Shown here piece after piece: positions 17,667 to 26,578 of a stretch of 64,000 nucleotides of DNA. Positions within the stretch are counted from its first letter, which is position 1. The number at the start of each line of letters is the position of its first letter. The translations under genes and the position numbers were made by a program. The DNA is from CAZQQU01 sp964595625 (lineage in GTDB: Bacteria; Bacteroidota; Bacteroidia; Flavobacteriales; Flavobacteriaceae): contig CAZQQU010000004.1 of assembly GCA_964595625.1 (NCBI GenBank), positions 62,001 through 126,000 of the forward strand, in the 5' to 3' direction. The notes under the pieces were generated by a model. That model was not told the DNA's origin. It searched no databases and was given only the letters and a program-made list of their open reading frames with translations.

Positions 17667-17685
17667 TCCCTCAAAAAACAGTATT

Positions 17686-19740
17686 ATGAGCAGCGACAAC
17701 GTATTTGAAAATATAACATTTGATCTTCCCAAAAACCAATCCAATGTCATTAAAGTGATTGGCGTGGGTGGTGGTGGTAGCAATGCTATCAACTATATGT
17801 TTAAGCAAGGAATCAAAGGAGTAGATTTTGTAGTCTGCAACACCGATTCTCAAGCATTAGAAAACAGCCCTGTACCTATTAAAATTCAATTGGGTGTATC
17901 TCTGACCGAAGGCTTAGGTGCCGGTGCCAACCCTGAAATTGGTAAAGACGCCGCCTTGGAAAGTATGAACGATATCAAAGCCATGCTATCCACCAATACC
18001 AAAATGGTATTTATCACTGCGGGCATGGGAGGAGGTACCGGAACCGGTGCTGCACCCATTATTGCCAAGATGGCCAAAGAGCTGGATATATTAACAGTAG
18101 GTATCGTCACCGTTCCGTTTCAATTTGAAGGAAAGACCCGTTTAGAACAAGCACAACAAGGAGTAGAAAATCTTAGAAAAAACGTGGACTCGCTAATTGT
18201 GATTAATAACAATAAATTACGGGAAGTCTATGGCAATCTCGGATTCAAATCTGGGTTTTCTAAGGCCGATGAAGTGTTGGCTACAGCTGCCCGAGGTATA
18301 GCCGAAGTAATTACTCACCACTACACTCAAAATATCGACTTACGAGATGCTCGGACGGTATTATCAAACAGTGGTTCGGCTATCATGGGAAGTGCTATTG
18401 CAGAAGGTCCCAATCGAGCGCACGAAGCTATTTCACAGGCACTGGACTCTCCCTTACTGAATGACAATAAAATTACCGGAGCTAAAAATGTACTCTTACT
18501 AATCGTTTCGGGTACTGAGGAAATAACCATTGATGAAATTGGAGAAATCAACGATTACATTCAATCGGAAGCCGGCCATAGTGCTAATATCATTATGGGA
18601 GTGGGTGAAGATGAAAGTTTGGGTAAAGCCATTTCTGCCACCGTTATCGCTACCGGTTTTAATGTAGAACAACAAAATGAAATCGTCAATACCGAATCTA
18701 AAAAAATCATTCATCGTTTGGAGGATGAACAAACCGTAGAACAAGTTTTAGTTTCTAAAGAAAATGCTCCTAGCGGACGAATTATTTTTGATGAAGAACC
18801 AGCAAACGAAGAAGACGAACCTTCACATTCAGCTGCAAGTTTGACAAACACTCCAGTTATAGTTCATAATTTATTTGATGAAACTGAGGAGAATCCGATT
18901 ATCGAAACCCCATCTCCTGCCGTGGAACAAGAATTACCACTAGATATACCCCAACCCAAAGGGCAAGATGAAAAAAAGGAAGAAGCAGTACCTTTCTCTG
19001 GTTATATTCCCACCACCGAATTGTTACGACAAATACCCTTGGTGTATGAGGAAGTTTTAGCGGGTAGCTCCGAACCAATTTCTTCAGAAAAAATCCAGGA
19101 ACAGGAAGTCAATGACTTTGTTATAGTGGATCGTACGGAGAAAAAAGAAGAACCTAAAAAAGAGCAAGAACCTGCCGAACCTATGTTGGTTTTTGATTTA
19201 CCCATTAAGCAAGAAGAAAAAAAACCAGCCCTAGAGGAGATTGAAGTTCGAGATTCGATTGAAGTGTTTCCAGTTACCGAAATATCAGATCAAGGGGAAA
19301 TACGATATAGTTTGGACGATTACCAACAAATGGAAGATATGTTGATGAACTCCAAACCCCAACAGGATTTAATACAAGAAGAGGAAGTACAGGATGAAAG
19401 TATTGCTTTTGAAAAGAAAACACTAGATAGCTCTTCAGAAAACCGTACCTCCGATGAAGAGGATGCCGATCCGGTCAATGCATCAATTGCTGAATTATTA
19501 AAAAAAAGAACCGAGGAACGCAAAGCCAAGATGAAGGCTTTTAATTACAAGTTCTCCAATCTTCAAGACAACCGTATTGACGAGTTGGAAAAACAACCCG
19601 CATACAAACGCATGGGCATCGACTTAAACGACTCCTCGGGAGAGGCGACCACCTTATCAAAAACCACTTTGTCTATCGATGAAAACGACGAAATTGTACT
19701 GAGAAATAACAATTCGTTTTTACATGATAATGTAGATTAA
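17686..19740 (+). CDS. ftsZ: Cell division GTPase FtsZ with long acidic tail
   Basis: Tubulin homologue that forms the division ring. The GTPase domain has GVGGGGSNAINYM (residues 26-38) and the tubulin signature GGGTGTGAAP (115-124). It ends near residue 335. The remaining roughly 350 residues are a low-complexity, glutamate-rich linker, much longer than the roughly 70 residues of E. coli, though long linkers are usual in Flavobacteriaceae. A conserved block PAYKRMGIDL near residue 640 is a candidate C-terminal peptide for FtsA binding. The gene closes the cluster and is followed by a terminator. Confidence 0.96.
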   Translation: MSSDNVFENITFDLPKNQSNVIKVIGVGGGGSNAINYMFKQGIKGVDFVVCNTDSQALENSPVPIKIQLGVSLTEGLGAGANPEIGKDAALESMNDIKAMLSTNTKMVFITAGMGGGTGTGAAPIIAKMAKELDILTVGIVTVPFQFEGKTRLEQAQQGVENLRKNVDSLIVINNNKLREVYGNLGFKSGFSKADEVLATAARGIAEVITHHYTQNIDLRDARTVLSNSGSAIMGSAIAEGPNRAHEAISQALDSPLLNDNKITGAKNVLLLIVSGTEEITIDEIGEINDYIQSEAGHSANIIMGVGEDESLGKAISATVIATGFNVEQQNEIVNTESKKIIHRLEDEQTVEQVLVSKENAPSGRIIFDEEPANEEDEPSHSAASLTNTPVIVHNLFDETEENPIIETPSPAVEQELPLDIPQPKGQDEKKEEAVPFSGYIPTTELLRQIPLVYEEVLAGSSEPISSEKIQEQEVNDFVIVDRTEKKEEPKKEQEPAEPMLVFDLPIKQEEKKPALEEIEVRDSIEVFPVTEISDQGEIRYSLDDYQQMEDMLMNSKPQQDLIQEEEVQDESIAFEKKTLDSSSENRTSDEEDADPVNASIAELLKKRTEERKAKMKAFNYKFSNLQDNRIDELEKQPAYKRMGIDLNDSSGEATTLSKTTLSIDENDEIVLRNNNSFLHDNVD

Positions 19741-19781
19741 CAACCCATTTTTAGATTAAGTTTAGTGTTACATTTGCTTCG

Positions 19782-19815
19782 AAAACCCTGAAGATTTACT
19801 CGGAAGGGTTTTTTT
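19782..19815 (+). terminator. Terminator after ftsZ
   Basis: Arms AAAACCCT (19782-19789) and AGGGTTTT (19805-19812) enclose a 15-base loop and run into seven T residues. It lies 42 bp after the ftsZ stop. Confidence 0.7.
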
Positions 19816-19834
19816 GTATCCAATACCCACTTTA

Positions 19835-19852
19835 TTTTAGATTACTCTAAAA
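19835..19852. promoter_or_regulatory. Palindromic operator, likely for the DtxR/MntR regulator
   Basis: TTTTAGATTACTCTAAAA is an 18-bp palindrome with 7-bp perfect arms and a 4-base centre. Its size and A/T-AG-type arms resemble DtxR/MntR-family sites. It lies upstream of the -7 box at 19880, near the -33 region, where a bound repressor would block the promoter. A shorter copy of the left half (TTTTAGATTA) occurs at 19749-19758. Regulation by the adjacent gene is inferred. Confidence 0.5.
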
Positions 19853-19879
19853 ATATATTTACACTCACGTAATATTTGA

Positions 19880-19887
19880 TATATTTG
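19880..19887 (+). promoter_or_regulatory. -7 box of the MntR-like gene (TATATTTG)
   Basis: Exact match to TAnnTTTG, 21 bp before the ATG at 19909. No clear -33 TTG is seen at the usual distance. Confidence 0.5.
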
Positions 19888-19908
19888 TAGCTTCAAAGGC
19901 ACTTAATT

Positions 19909-20562
19909 ATGTTTACCTATTCCGAAGAAAATTATATAAAAACAATTTTTCATTTACAGCAAAAAGTTACCGATGGGGTTTCTACCAATGCTATTGCTGA
20001 GCAGCTAGATACCAAAGCCTCTTCCGTCACTGATATGATTAAAAAGCTTTCAGATAAAGGCGTAATTAATTATATTAAATACCAAGGAGTTACGTTGACC
20101 CAACAAGGTCGGAAAACCGCGCTATCCATTATCCGTAAACACCGATTATGGGAAGTTTTTTTAGTTGAAAAACTGGATTTTAGTTGGGATGAGGTCCACG
20201 AAATTGCTGAGCAACTAGAGCACATCCACAGTGAAAAATTGATTGACCGGTTGGACAAATTACTCGACTACCCCAAATACGACCCCCATGGCGATCCGAT
20301 TCCAACGAAAGATGGAAAGTTTAGTGAGCGGGAAAAAGTTTTACTCAGTGAATTAGAAATCGGTGATGTAGGTGTATGTGTAGGTGTTAAAGACACCTCG
20401 CCCTCGTTTTTAAAATTTTTGGATAAAAACGGTATTGCACTCGGAAAGCAACTTAAAATTACAGACAAAGAAGAATTTGACGGGTCATTGCAGATAGTCA
20501 TCGACAACAAAACCTTAAATATATCTCATTTAGTAGCCTCTAATTTGTTTATTAAAAACTAA
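19909..20562 (+). CDS. DtxR/MntR-family metal-dependent transcriptional regulator
   Basis: A 217-residue metal-sensing repressor. The winged helix covers residues 1-65 (YSEENYIKTIFHL, then STNAIAEQLDTKASSVTDMIKKLSDKG). The dimerisation and metal-binding part has HRLWEVFLVEKLDFSWDEVHEIAEQLEHIHSEKLIDRLD. DPHGDPIPTKDG is typical of the DtxR/MntR family. The C-terminal 75 residues look like the FeoA/SH3-like domain. The next gene is a ZIP transporter, so the metal is probably manganese, zinc or iron. A palindrome at 19835-19852 is its likely site. Confidence 0.9.
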   Translation: MFTYSEENYIKTIFHLQQKVTDGVSTNAIAEQLDTKASSVTDMIKKLSDKGVINYIKYQGVTLTQQGRKTALSIIRKHRLWEVFLVEKLDFSWDEVHEIAEQLEHIHSEKLIDRLDKLLDYPKYDPHGDPIPTKDGKFSEREKVLLSELEIGDVGVCVGVKDTSPSFLKFLDKNGIALGKQLKITDKEEFDGSLQIVIDNKTLNISHLVASNLFIKN

Positions 20563-20575
20563 TTTTTAAAGTTTT

Positions 20576-21397
20576 ATGGAAAACATCATTGCCTATTTTA
20601 AACAGATTGATCCAGTGTTAGCGGCTTTATATGCGGGACTATTTACTTGGATTTTAACCGCCTTGGGAGCATCTTTAGTATTTTTCTTTAAAACTATGAA
20701 TCGTGCCGTTTTAGATGGCATGCTGGGATTTACGGGAGGGGTTATGGTAGCCGCTAGTTTTTGGAGTTTATTAGCTCCGGGCATTGCGATGAGCGATGGA
20801 GAGGGATTTGTAAAGGTTATTCCTGCTGCCATAGGTTTTTTGATGGGAGCGCTATTTCTTTTTGGTTTAGACAAAATACTACCCCACCTGCATATCAATT
20901 TTAAAGAAAGTAAAAAAGAGGGCATTAAAACTCCTTGGCATAAAACCACCTTACTAACTTTAGCGATCACCCTACACAACATACCCGAGGGTTTGGCGGT
21001 GGGGGTACTCTTTGGAGGGGTAGCTGCCGGTATGGAAGGTGCCTCCATAGGAGGAGCAGTAGCTTTAGCTATCGGGATCGGGCTACAGAATTTCCCGGAA
21101 GGGATTGCCGTAGCCATGCCATTGCGAAGAGCCGGTATCAGTCGAAGAAAAAGTTTTGCCTTGGGACAAGCCTCTGCCATTGTTGAGCCCATTTCGGCGG
21201 TGATAGGAGCATGGGCAGTGATGACGTTTGAGCCTATATTGCCGTATGCCTTGGCATTTGCAGCAGGCGCTATGATTTTTGTAGTGGTCGAAGAAGTTAT
21301 ACCGGAAACCCAACAAGACAAACATACCGACATTGCCACGATGGGATTTATTGGTGGATTTATAATTATGATGATCTTGGATGTGGCTCTGGGTTAA
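20576..21397 (+). CDS. ZIP-family metal transporter
   Basis: A 273-residue inner-membrane transporter of divalent metal ions. Transmembrane helix IV carries HNIPEGLAVGV and helix V carries NFPEGIAVAMP, the two metal-binding motifs of the ZIP family. The second has Asn in place of His (QNFPEG), as in many bacterial ZupT-like proteins. It begins 13 bp after the MntR-like gene, so the pair is probably one operon under metal control. The choice of metal cannot be read from the sequence. Confidence 0.92.
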   Translation: MENIIAYFKQIDPVLAALYAGLFTWILTALGASLVFFFKTMNRAVLDGMLGFTGGVMVAASFWSLLAPGIAMSDGEGFVKVIPAAIGFLMGALFLFGLDKILPHLHINFKESKKEGIKTPWHKTTLLTLAITLHNIPEGLAVGVLFGGVAAGMEGASIGGAVALAIGIGLQNFPEGIAVAMPLRRAGISRRKSFALGQASAIVEPISAVIGAWAVMTFEPILPYALAFAAGAMIFVVVEEVIPETQQDKHTDIATMGFIGGFIIMMILDVALG

Positions 21398-21525
21398 ATT
21401 AGGTAAGTATTAGTATAGTTAAAGGATTATTAAATAAGAAAACGGCACCCTTTTTCCATCAGGTTTATGTATATTTAACCCAAATTTTAGCAAAATAATT
21501 TTCTTTTTTAATAATAGAATATCTC

Positions 21526-21942
21526 ATGAGAAGTCGCTTCCTTATAATTTTCCTATTTGCCTCATTATGTATGTCAGCACAACAGGTTGAAACACCATTG
21601 ATCGTTGCCAAAGTCAAATCAAATCAATCCTACAAAGTACAAGGACAGTTGGTAGAAATTATTGAAGTAATAGAAGATTCTCGTTGTCCCAGTGATGTTA
21701 CTTGCGTTTGGGAAGGACAAGCTCGAGTTAAAGTACGGGTACAACAAACCGATGGAAGTTATACCGATAAAGAGTTACTTTTTAAAGGAGCCCGTTTGGG
21801 AAATGAAAACGAACACCAAATACTAAAGTCCAACGAATCGATACTCATAGCTAGACAACTTCTGCCCTACCCTGTTAGTAGCGATCAGGGCAAACGAGAT
21901 TATGTGTTGGAAGTTTTTGAAAAACCCATTCGGAAAAATTAA
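21526..21942 (+). CDS. Small exported protein, function unknown
   Basis: A 138-residue protein with a signal peptide cleaved near MSAQQ (residue 20). The mature part is beta-rich. It has two cysteines in SRCPSDVTCVWEG that probably form a disulfide. This motif recurs in a family of short secreted Bacteroidota proteins without known function. No lipobox is seen. It stands alone, facing the minus-strand SCO gene. Confidence 0.75.
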   Translation: MRSRFLIIFLFASLCMSAQQVETPLIVAKVKSNQSYKVQGQLVEIIEVIEDSRCPSDVTCVWEGQARVKVRVQQTDGSYTDKELLFKGARLGNENEHQILKSNESILIARQLLPYPVSSDQGKRDYVLEVFEKPIRKN

Positions 21943-21976
21943 AGAAATTCGAACAGCTAATTAATAGGTGTAAATT

Positions 21977-22648
21977 TTACTCCTTTTCAGCTAATAAAAT
22001 ATCGACCTCGACTAGTAGACGTTCCATATCTTCCCAGTCAGTACCGTCATAATAGCCACGAATACGTCTCTTTTTATCGACCAATACAAAATTTTCGGTG
22101 TGTACCATTTCGTAAGGATCTTCGCCCGGTGCCAATTGGGCTACTAGATACGATTTTCTGGCCAAGCTATAAATCTGTTCTAAATCGCCCGTAACTAAAT
22201 TCCAATTACTACCATCTACTCCTTTGGCATCAGCATAAATTTTTAATACCGGAACACTGTCTATCTCAGGAGTAACACTATGAGAAAGAAACATAATGTC
22301 TTTTAGACCTTTCAGCCGCTGTTGTAATTTTACCATATTATCAGTCATAATCGGACAAATAGTTGGACATGTGGTAAAAAAGAAATCAGCTATGTAGATT
22401 TTATCTTGGTAGTCCCGTTGAGTAATGGTATCACCATATTGATTAATCAATTGAAAATCAGCAATGGTATGAAATTTTCGAACATGTTGTATATCTTCAT
22501 CGACCAATTCTGAATTGACCATACTGGGCTGATAGATAGGTAGTGTGGGTTCAGTCTTAAAATGATTGTACATAATATAAAGAACCACTATTGAAATCAC
22601 CGCCATAACCAAAAAAAATATACGAAATCGCTTAAACAACTCAACCAT
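21977..22648 (-). CDS. SCO1/SenC-family copper chaperone
   Basis: A membrane-anchored thioredoxin-fold protein of the SCO family, which delivers copper to the CuA site of cytochrome oxidase or keeps thiols reduced. One N-terminal helix (FFLVMAVISIVVLYIMY) is followed by the copper motif CPTIC in FFTTCPTICPIM and the conserved histidine in MVHTENFVLVD. The frame extends to 22693, but a TATCTTTG -7 box at 22671-22678 lies within that extension, so ATG at 22648 is the start (223 residues). It is separate from the second SCO gene in the oxidase cluster. Confidence 0.92.
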   Translation of the reverse strand: MVELFKRFRIFFLVMAVISIVVLYIMYNHFKTEPTLPIYQPSMVNSELVDEDIQHVRKFHTIADFQLINQYGDTITQRDYQDKIYIADFFFTTCPTICPIMTDNMVKLQQRLKGLKDIMFLSHSVTPEIDSVPVLKIYADAKGVDGSNWNLVTGDLEQIYSLARKSYLVAQLAPGEDPYEMVHTENFVLVDKKRRIRGYYDGTDWEDMERLLVEVDILLAEKE

Positions 22649-22670
22649 ATCCGATGTATTTAAACCCTGG

Positions 22671-22678
22671 CAAAGATA
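22671..22678 (-). promoter_or_regulatory. -7 box of the SCO gene (TATCTTTG)
   Basis: Minus-strand TATCTTTG, 22 bp before the ATG at 22648. It excludes the upstream in-frame start at 22693. Confidence 0.5.
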
Positions 22679-22885
22679 GGCTAATCTACACATTTTTGAA
22701 AACGGATACGCCGTTAATTAGCACTTAAAAAAAGCTATTTCTTTGTTTAAAAACTACTTTATAAAATTTATTTCATGGAACCATTTTTTTTAAAATTCTT
22801 CTTTTGAATTGAGATTAAACCGTATTAACTCTTACTCAAGTAACTAAAATTTCATTACCTTTAATGCAGTATTAACTTTAATTTT

Positions 22886-23092
22886 ATGAAAATGGCTGTA
22901 TTAAAAGTGATTGAAATTTTATCAAGTTCTGATAAAAGTTGGGAAGATGCTGCTCAAAAAGCGGTAGCAAAAGCCTCTAAGACCTTAAACAACATTCGTT
23001 CTGTTTATATTAATGAACAGAGTGCAGTAGTAAGTAATAATCAAATAAGTGAATACCGCATCAATGCGAAAATCACTTTTGAAATCGATTAA
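22886..23092 (+). CDS. Dodecin family flavin-binding protein
   Basis: A 68-residue protein matching dodecins, which assemble as hollow dodecamers and bind flavins (riboflavin, FMN or FAD) as storage or protection. The fold order strand-helix-strand-strand is visible in AVLKVIEILSSSDKSWEDAAQKA, then VYINEQSAVV and YRINAKITFEI. Single-gene unit: a hairpin terminator follows directly. The N-terminal methionine may be residue 1 or 3. Confidence 0.9.
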   Translation: MKMAVLKVIEILSSSDKSWEDAAQKAVAKASKTLNNIRSVYINEQSAVVSNNQISEYRINAKITFEID

Positions 23093-23107
23093 TTTTATAA
23101 ATGACCA

Positions 23108-23139
23108 ACCCTGTCTTGAAAAAGTCAGGGTCTTTTTTT
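23108..23139 (+). terminator. Terminator after dodecin
   Basis: Stem ACCCTG-T-CTT / AAG-T-CAGGGT with loop GAAA (23118-23121) and a run of seven T ending at 23139. The next gene's ATG begins at 23140, directly after the T run. Confidence 0.75.
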
Positions 23140-25176
23140 ATGTCCACTTTTTCCAACGATCTCATACACGAAAGCAGTCCGTATTTACTACAACACGCTC
23201 ATAACCCGGTACATTGGAAAGCTTGGAAAGCTACTACTTTGGCGGAAGCCAAAAAACAAAACAAACTTTTGGTAATCAGTATTGGTTACGCTACTTGTCA
23301 TTGGTGTCATGTGATGGAAGAGGAATCTTTTAAAGACCACGAAGTAGCGGAAGTCATGAATGCACATTATGTAGCTATCAAAGTAGACCGGGAAGAACGT
23401 CCGGATCTGGACCAAGTGTATATGAATGCTTTGGTAGCCATTTCGGGTCAGGGAGGCTGGCCATTAAATATAGTGGCTCTGCCGGACGGAAGACCTATTT
23501 GGGGCACCACCTATCTACCTAAACAACAATGGATTGAAGCCTTAAATCAAATTCAAAAATTATACAAACTTCAGCCGCACAAAGCCGAAGAATATGCTGG
23601 TTTACTCACGGAAGGATTATCCAAAATCCATGAGCTTCTCCCTCCCCCGCCCCAAGCAAATTTTGATTCCTGGGACTGGTCACAATTAATCCAAGCATTT
23701 GTAGAACAACACGACACCGAAAACGGTGGAGAAAACCGCGTACCTAAATTTATGATGCCCTGTCGGTGGAATTTTTTATTGCGCTACGGTTACCAGACCC
23801 AACAGCACCAATTAACTGATCAAGTACTCTTAACGCTTGAAAAAATGGCTATGGGTGGAATTTTTGATCAGGTAGAGGGTGGGTTTTCAAGATACAGTAC
23901 AGATGAACAGTGGCATATACCCCATTTTGAAAAAATGCTGTATGACAATGCACAATTGGTGAGTTTGTACGCACGTGCTTATGCAGTTGAAGCTCGGCCA
24001 ATTTTTAAAGAAACTGTTATCCGAACCCTGGATTTTGTAGAACAACAACTCCGCAGTCCGGAGGGTGGGTTTTACTGCGCTTTGGATGCTGATAGTATCA
24101 ACTCTTACGGAGTTTATCAAGAAGGAGCCTATTACACTTTTAACCGTCACGAATTGGAAGATGTATTAGCAGAAGATTTTGAACTGGCGGCTACCTATTT
24201 TACAATTTCAGACGAGGGGTATTGGGAAAACAATCAGTATGTTTTACGCAGAAAATTATCAGATGAGGAATTTTGTAATATCTATCAACTCAACCTAGAC
24301 CAGTTTCTAAAAATGAAAACCAACTGGGTTGAAATTTTAGTGTCTCTGCGAAAAAACAAACAACCCCCGGCCTTAGATTATAAAATACTCACCTCTTGGA
24401 ACGCTCTGATGCTACAAGCATATTGTGATGCTTATCAGGTTTTTGGAGAGCAATCCTATATAGAAAAAGCTTACGAAATTGCTCAATTTATTCAAAAAAA
24501 TCTTATAGACCCTGACGGGCAATTAGCACGAATGTACGCTCGTGGCCAAGTTAGTGGTAAAGGATTCTTAGACGATTACAGTTTTTTAATTGCCTCATAC
24601 ATTTCTCTGTACGAATCGACATGGGATGCTACTTGGGTGGAGTGGGCCAAAAAACTAACCCACAAAGTTCTCACGAGTTTTTCGATGGACCAAAAAACAC
24701 TTTTATCCTACACTCCTAAAGATTCAGAATCATTATACACCTCCTCCCTAGAAACCACTGATAATGTTTTACCTTCTTCGAATGCAGTTATGGCGCATAA
24801 CTTATTTTGGTTGGGGACATTTTTTGGTGAAAACACTTGGAAAGAAAGATCCCAACAAATGCTATTGAGTGTGGATATACATAGATTTCCCACCTCCTAT
24901 TCTCACTGGTTACATCTAGCTATGCATCTAACCCATCCTTTTTATGAAATTGTGTGTATGGGTGAAGAAGCACTAATTGCAAGTCAATCCATTAATAAAC
25001 TCTATCTTCCCCATACCCTCAAAGCTGGGAGTAAACAAAGAGAAGAAAATTATTACCTATTAAAAAACCGATGGATTCCTGGCAAAACCATGTTCTATCT
25101 CTGTCAAAATTCATTTTGTTATAAACCCCACGAAGACGTTAAATCTTTTATTAAAATGTTAACTTCAACCCTCTAA
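23140..25176 (+). CDS. Thioredoxin-fold/glycosidase-like protein (DUF255, YyaL/SPATA20 family)
   Basis: Large cytoplasmic protein of the YyaL family: an N-terminal thioredoxin-like domain (DUF255) fused to an alpha/alpha-barrel. The start MSTFSNDLIHESSPYLLQHA and the CHWCHVMEEESF motif (Cys53, Cys56) are typical. GGWPLNIVALPDGRPIWGTTY and KFMMPCRWNFLLRY follow. The physiological role is unsettled. An in-frame ATG at 23101 exists, but it would place the dodecin terminator inside the gene. The length of 678 residues from 23140 is normal. Confidence 0.9.
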   Translation: MSTFSNDLIHESSPYLLQHAHNPVHWKAWKATTLAEAKKQNKLLVISIGYATCHWCHVMEEESFKDHEVAEVMNAHYVAIKVDREERPDLDQVYMNALVAISGQGGWPLNIVALPDGRPIWGTTYLPKQQWIEALNQIQKLYKLQPHKAEEYAGLLTEGLSKIHELLPPPPQANFDSWDWSQLIQAFVEQHDTENGGENRVPKFMMPCRWNFLLRYGYQTQQHQLTDQVLLTLEKMAMGGIFDQVEGGFSRYSTDEQWHIPHFEKMLYDNAQLVSLYARAYAVEARPIFKETVIRTLDFVEQQLRSPEGGFYCALDADSINSYGVYQEGAYYTFNRHELEDVLAEDFELAATYFTISDEGYWENNQYVLRRKLSDEEFCNIYQLNLDQFLKMKTNWVEILVSLRKNKQPPALDYKILTSWNALMLQAYCDAYQVFGEQSYIEKAYEIAQFIQKNLIDPDGQLARMYARGQVSGKGFLDDYSFLIASYISLYESTWDATWVEWAKKLTHKVLTSFSMDQKTLLSYTPKDSESLYTSSLETTDNVLPSSNAVMAHNLFWLGTFFGENTWKERSQQMLLSVDIHRFPTSYSHWLHLAMHLTHPFYEIVCMGEEALIASQSINKLYLPHTLKAGSKQREENYYLLKNRWIPGKTMFYLCQNSFCYKPHEDVKSFIKMLTSTL

Positions 25177-25223
25177 TATTTTATTATTTATTATATTTAC
25201 AAAATTATAGAAACGAATATGTT

Positions 25224-25916
25224 ATGAAAAAATCAATCATTGTAGTAGCTTCTTTACTAGTTGGTACCATTAGTTTTGGACAAAATGCAGGTACATTTGG
25301 ATTTACAAATACTCAAATTACTACACAACAATATTTTGAACAATACGGTATAGTAGAAGCAAAACTTCACACAATCAAAGGCTCCCCTTACGACAACCCA
25401 CTGTTTTTACCGGGGAATATTTATTCCTCAAACGAAATAGTAGGAGCCGGCGTTATGTTAAGGTATAATATTTTTGCCGATGAAATTGAAATTAAAGATC
25501 CTACTTCAGACAGTTATTCTTCTTTAATCAAATCACCCGAGTTTTTTGCCAAAATTAACAACGACCTCTACATGTATGTTTTAGGGGAAAACGGCGGATA
25601 TTTTAAAGTACTTACTGAGGGTAAGAATTATGATTTATACAAAAAATCGACGGTAATTTATCGAGATGTAGTTCCTCCCAAAGACCCATACAGCCGTGAA
25701 ACTCCTGCGCAATTTACACGTAATGATATCTATTATATAGTATCTAAAGGCGGATCCTTTTACGAGTTACCCAACAACCGCAAAAAATTTGTGTCTATTT
25801 TTAAATCCAATCAAAAAGAAATCGATCAGTACATCAAGAAAAACAAAATCGATCTTAAGGATGAAAAAGATATGATCAAGGTGATGAATCACATTGATAG
25901 TTTGATAAAGGAATAA
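25224..25916 (+). CDS. Exported protein, function unknown
   Basis: A 230-residue protein with a signal peptide (KSIIVVASLLVGTISFG, cleavage near residue 20). The mature part alternates polar and beta-prone segments and contains repeated YD and NDIYYIV blocks. The last 50 residues are lysine-rich (NRKKFVSIFKSNQKEIDQY). I recognise no domain. Similar short exported proteins occur singly in Flavobacteriaceae. The stop almost meets the stop of tsaB on the other strand. Confidence 0.7.
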   Translation: MKKSIIVVASLLVGTISFGQNAGTFGFTNTQITTQQYFEQYGIVEAKLHTIKGSPYDNPLFLPGNIYSSNEIVGAGVMLRYNIFADEIEIKDPTSDSYSSLIKSPEFFAKINNDLYMYVLGENGGYFKVLTEGKNYDLYKKSTVIYRDVVPPKDPYSRETPAQFTRNDIYYIVSKGGSFYELPNNRKKFVSIFKSNQKEIDQYIKKNKIDLKDEKDMIKVMNHIDSLIKE

Positions 25917-25917
25917 T

Positions 25918-26577
25918 TTATTTAGAAATAAAATCCTTGAGATAAAAAGGTTCAAAATAAGCGACATCTACAAAGTCGCTTTTTTTGTATTTGTCCATGG
26001 CTAATACTCCCATTTCTCGAGCAGAGGGAAATTTACCATCCACAAATTGTGCTTGAGGATGGTTGCAAATTTCCTTGAATTTTTGGATACCATCTCCTAA
26101 GAAACACACCGAAGATTGATTTAAATACTTGTCCCAACTCTCTGGCTCTAATACTCGAGCCTGTACCGGTTCGACGGTATTCAAATCCTGATCAAATACA
26201 CAGGTATAGACCTCCATTCTTCGCGCATCAATCATGGGAATAATGAAACCTGGAGGTGACTCAATTTGTCTAGCTAAAATTGTTAAAGTAGGAAGTGCAA
26301 TCAGTGGGATATCTAAGGCAAAGCACAAGCCTTTTGCAGCAGACACCCCAATTCGGAGTCCCGTGTAACTGCCAGGACCTTGGCTTACGGCTACTGCTAT
26401 AAGTTCTTCTATAGAAACTTTGGCATCTCGTAACACCTGCTCAATAAAAAGGTGTAGCTTTTCGGCATGGGAATAGGACAAACTATTCTCCTGGCAAACC
26501 GCCCGAATACCCTGTGAATCTACAATAGCTACAGAGCACTGGGTAGTGGAGGTTTCAATACAAAGAATAGCAGCCAT
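25918..26577 (-). CDS. tsaB: tRNA t6A37 threonylcarbamoyltransferase subunit TsaB
   Basis: Scaffold subunit that binds TsaD and TsaE for threonylcarbamoyl-adenosine at tRNA position 37. The ASKHA-type start ILCIETSTTQCSVAIV (residues 4-19), SYSHAEKLHLFIEQVL, VSQGPGSYTGLRIGVSAAKGL and MIDARRMEVYTCVFD are all TsaB hallmarks. The 219-residue length is normal. It sits one base downstream of the efflux adaptor gene, an arrangement I associate with Flavobacteriaceae, and is probably co-transcribed. Confidence 0.95.
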   Translation of the reverse strand: MAAILCIETSTTQCSVAIVDSQGIRAVCQENSLSYSHAEKLHLFIEQVLRDAKVSIEELIAVAVSQGPGSYTGLRIGVSAAKGLCFALDIPLIALPTLTILARQIESPPGFIIPMIDARRMEVYTCVFDQDLNTVEPVQARVLEPESWDKYLNQSSVCFLGDGIQKFKEICNHPQAQFVDGKFPSAREMGVLAMDKYKKSDFVDVAYFEPFYLKDFISK

Positions 26578-26578
26578 T

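Noticed and set aside
19769..19776. TACATTTG -7 box just before the ftsZ terminator
   Set aside because: It would give only a tiny transcript ending in the terminator, and has no -33 element. Chance match.
20593..21339. Long 248-residue minus-strand frame opposite the ZIP gene
   Set aside because: It mirrors the codon pattern of the ZIP transporter and shows no recognisable domain; it is a shadow frame.
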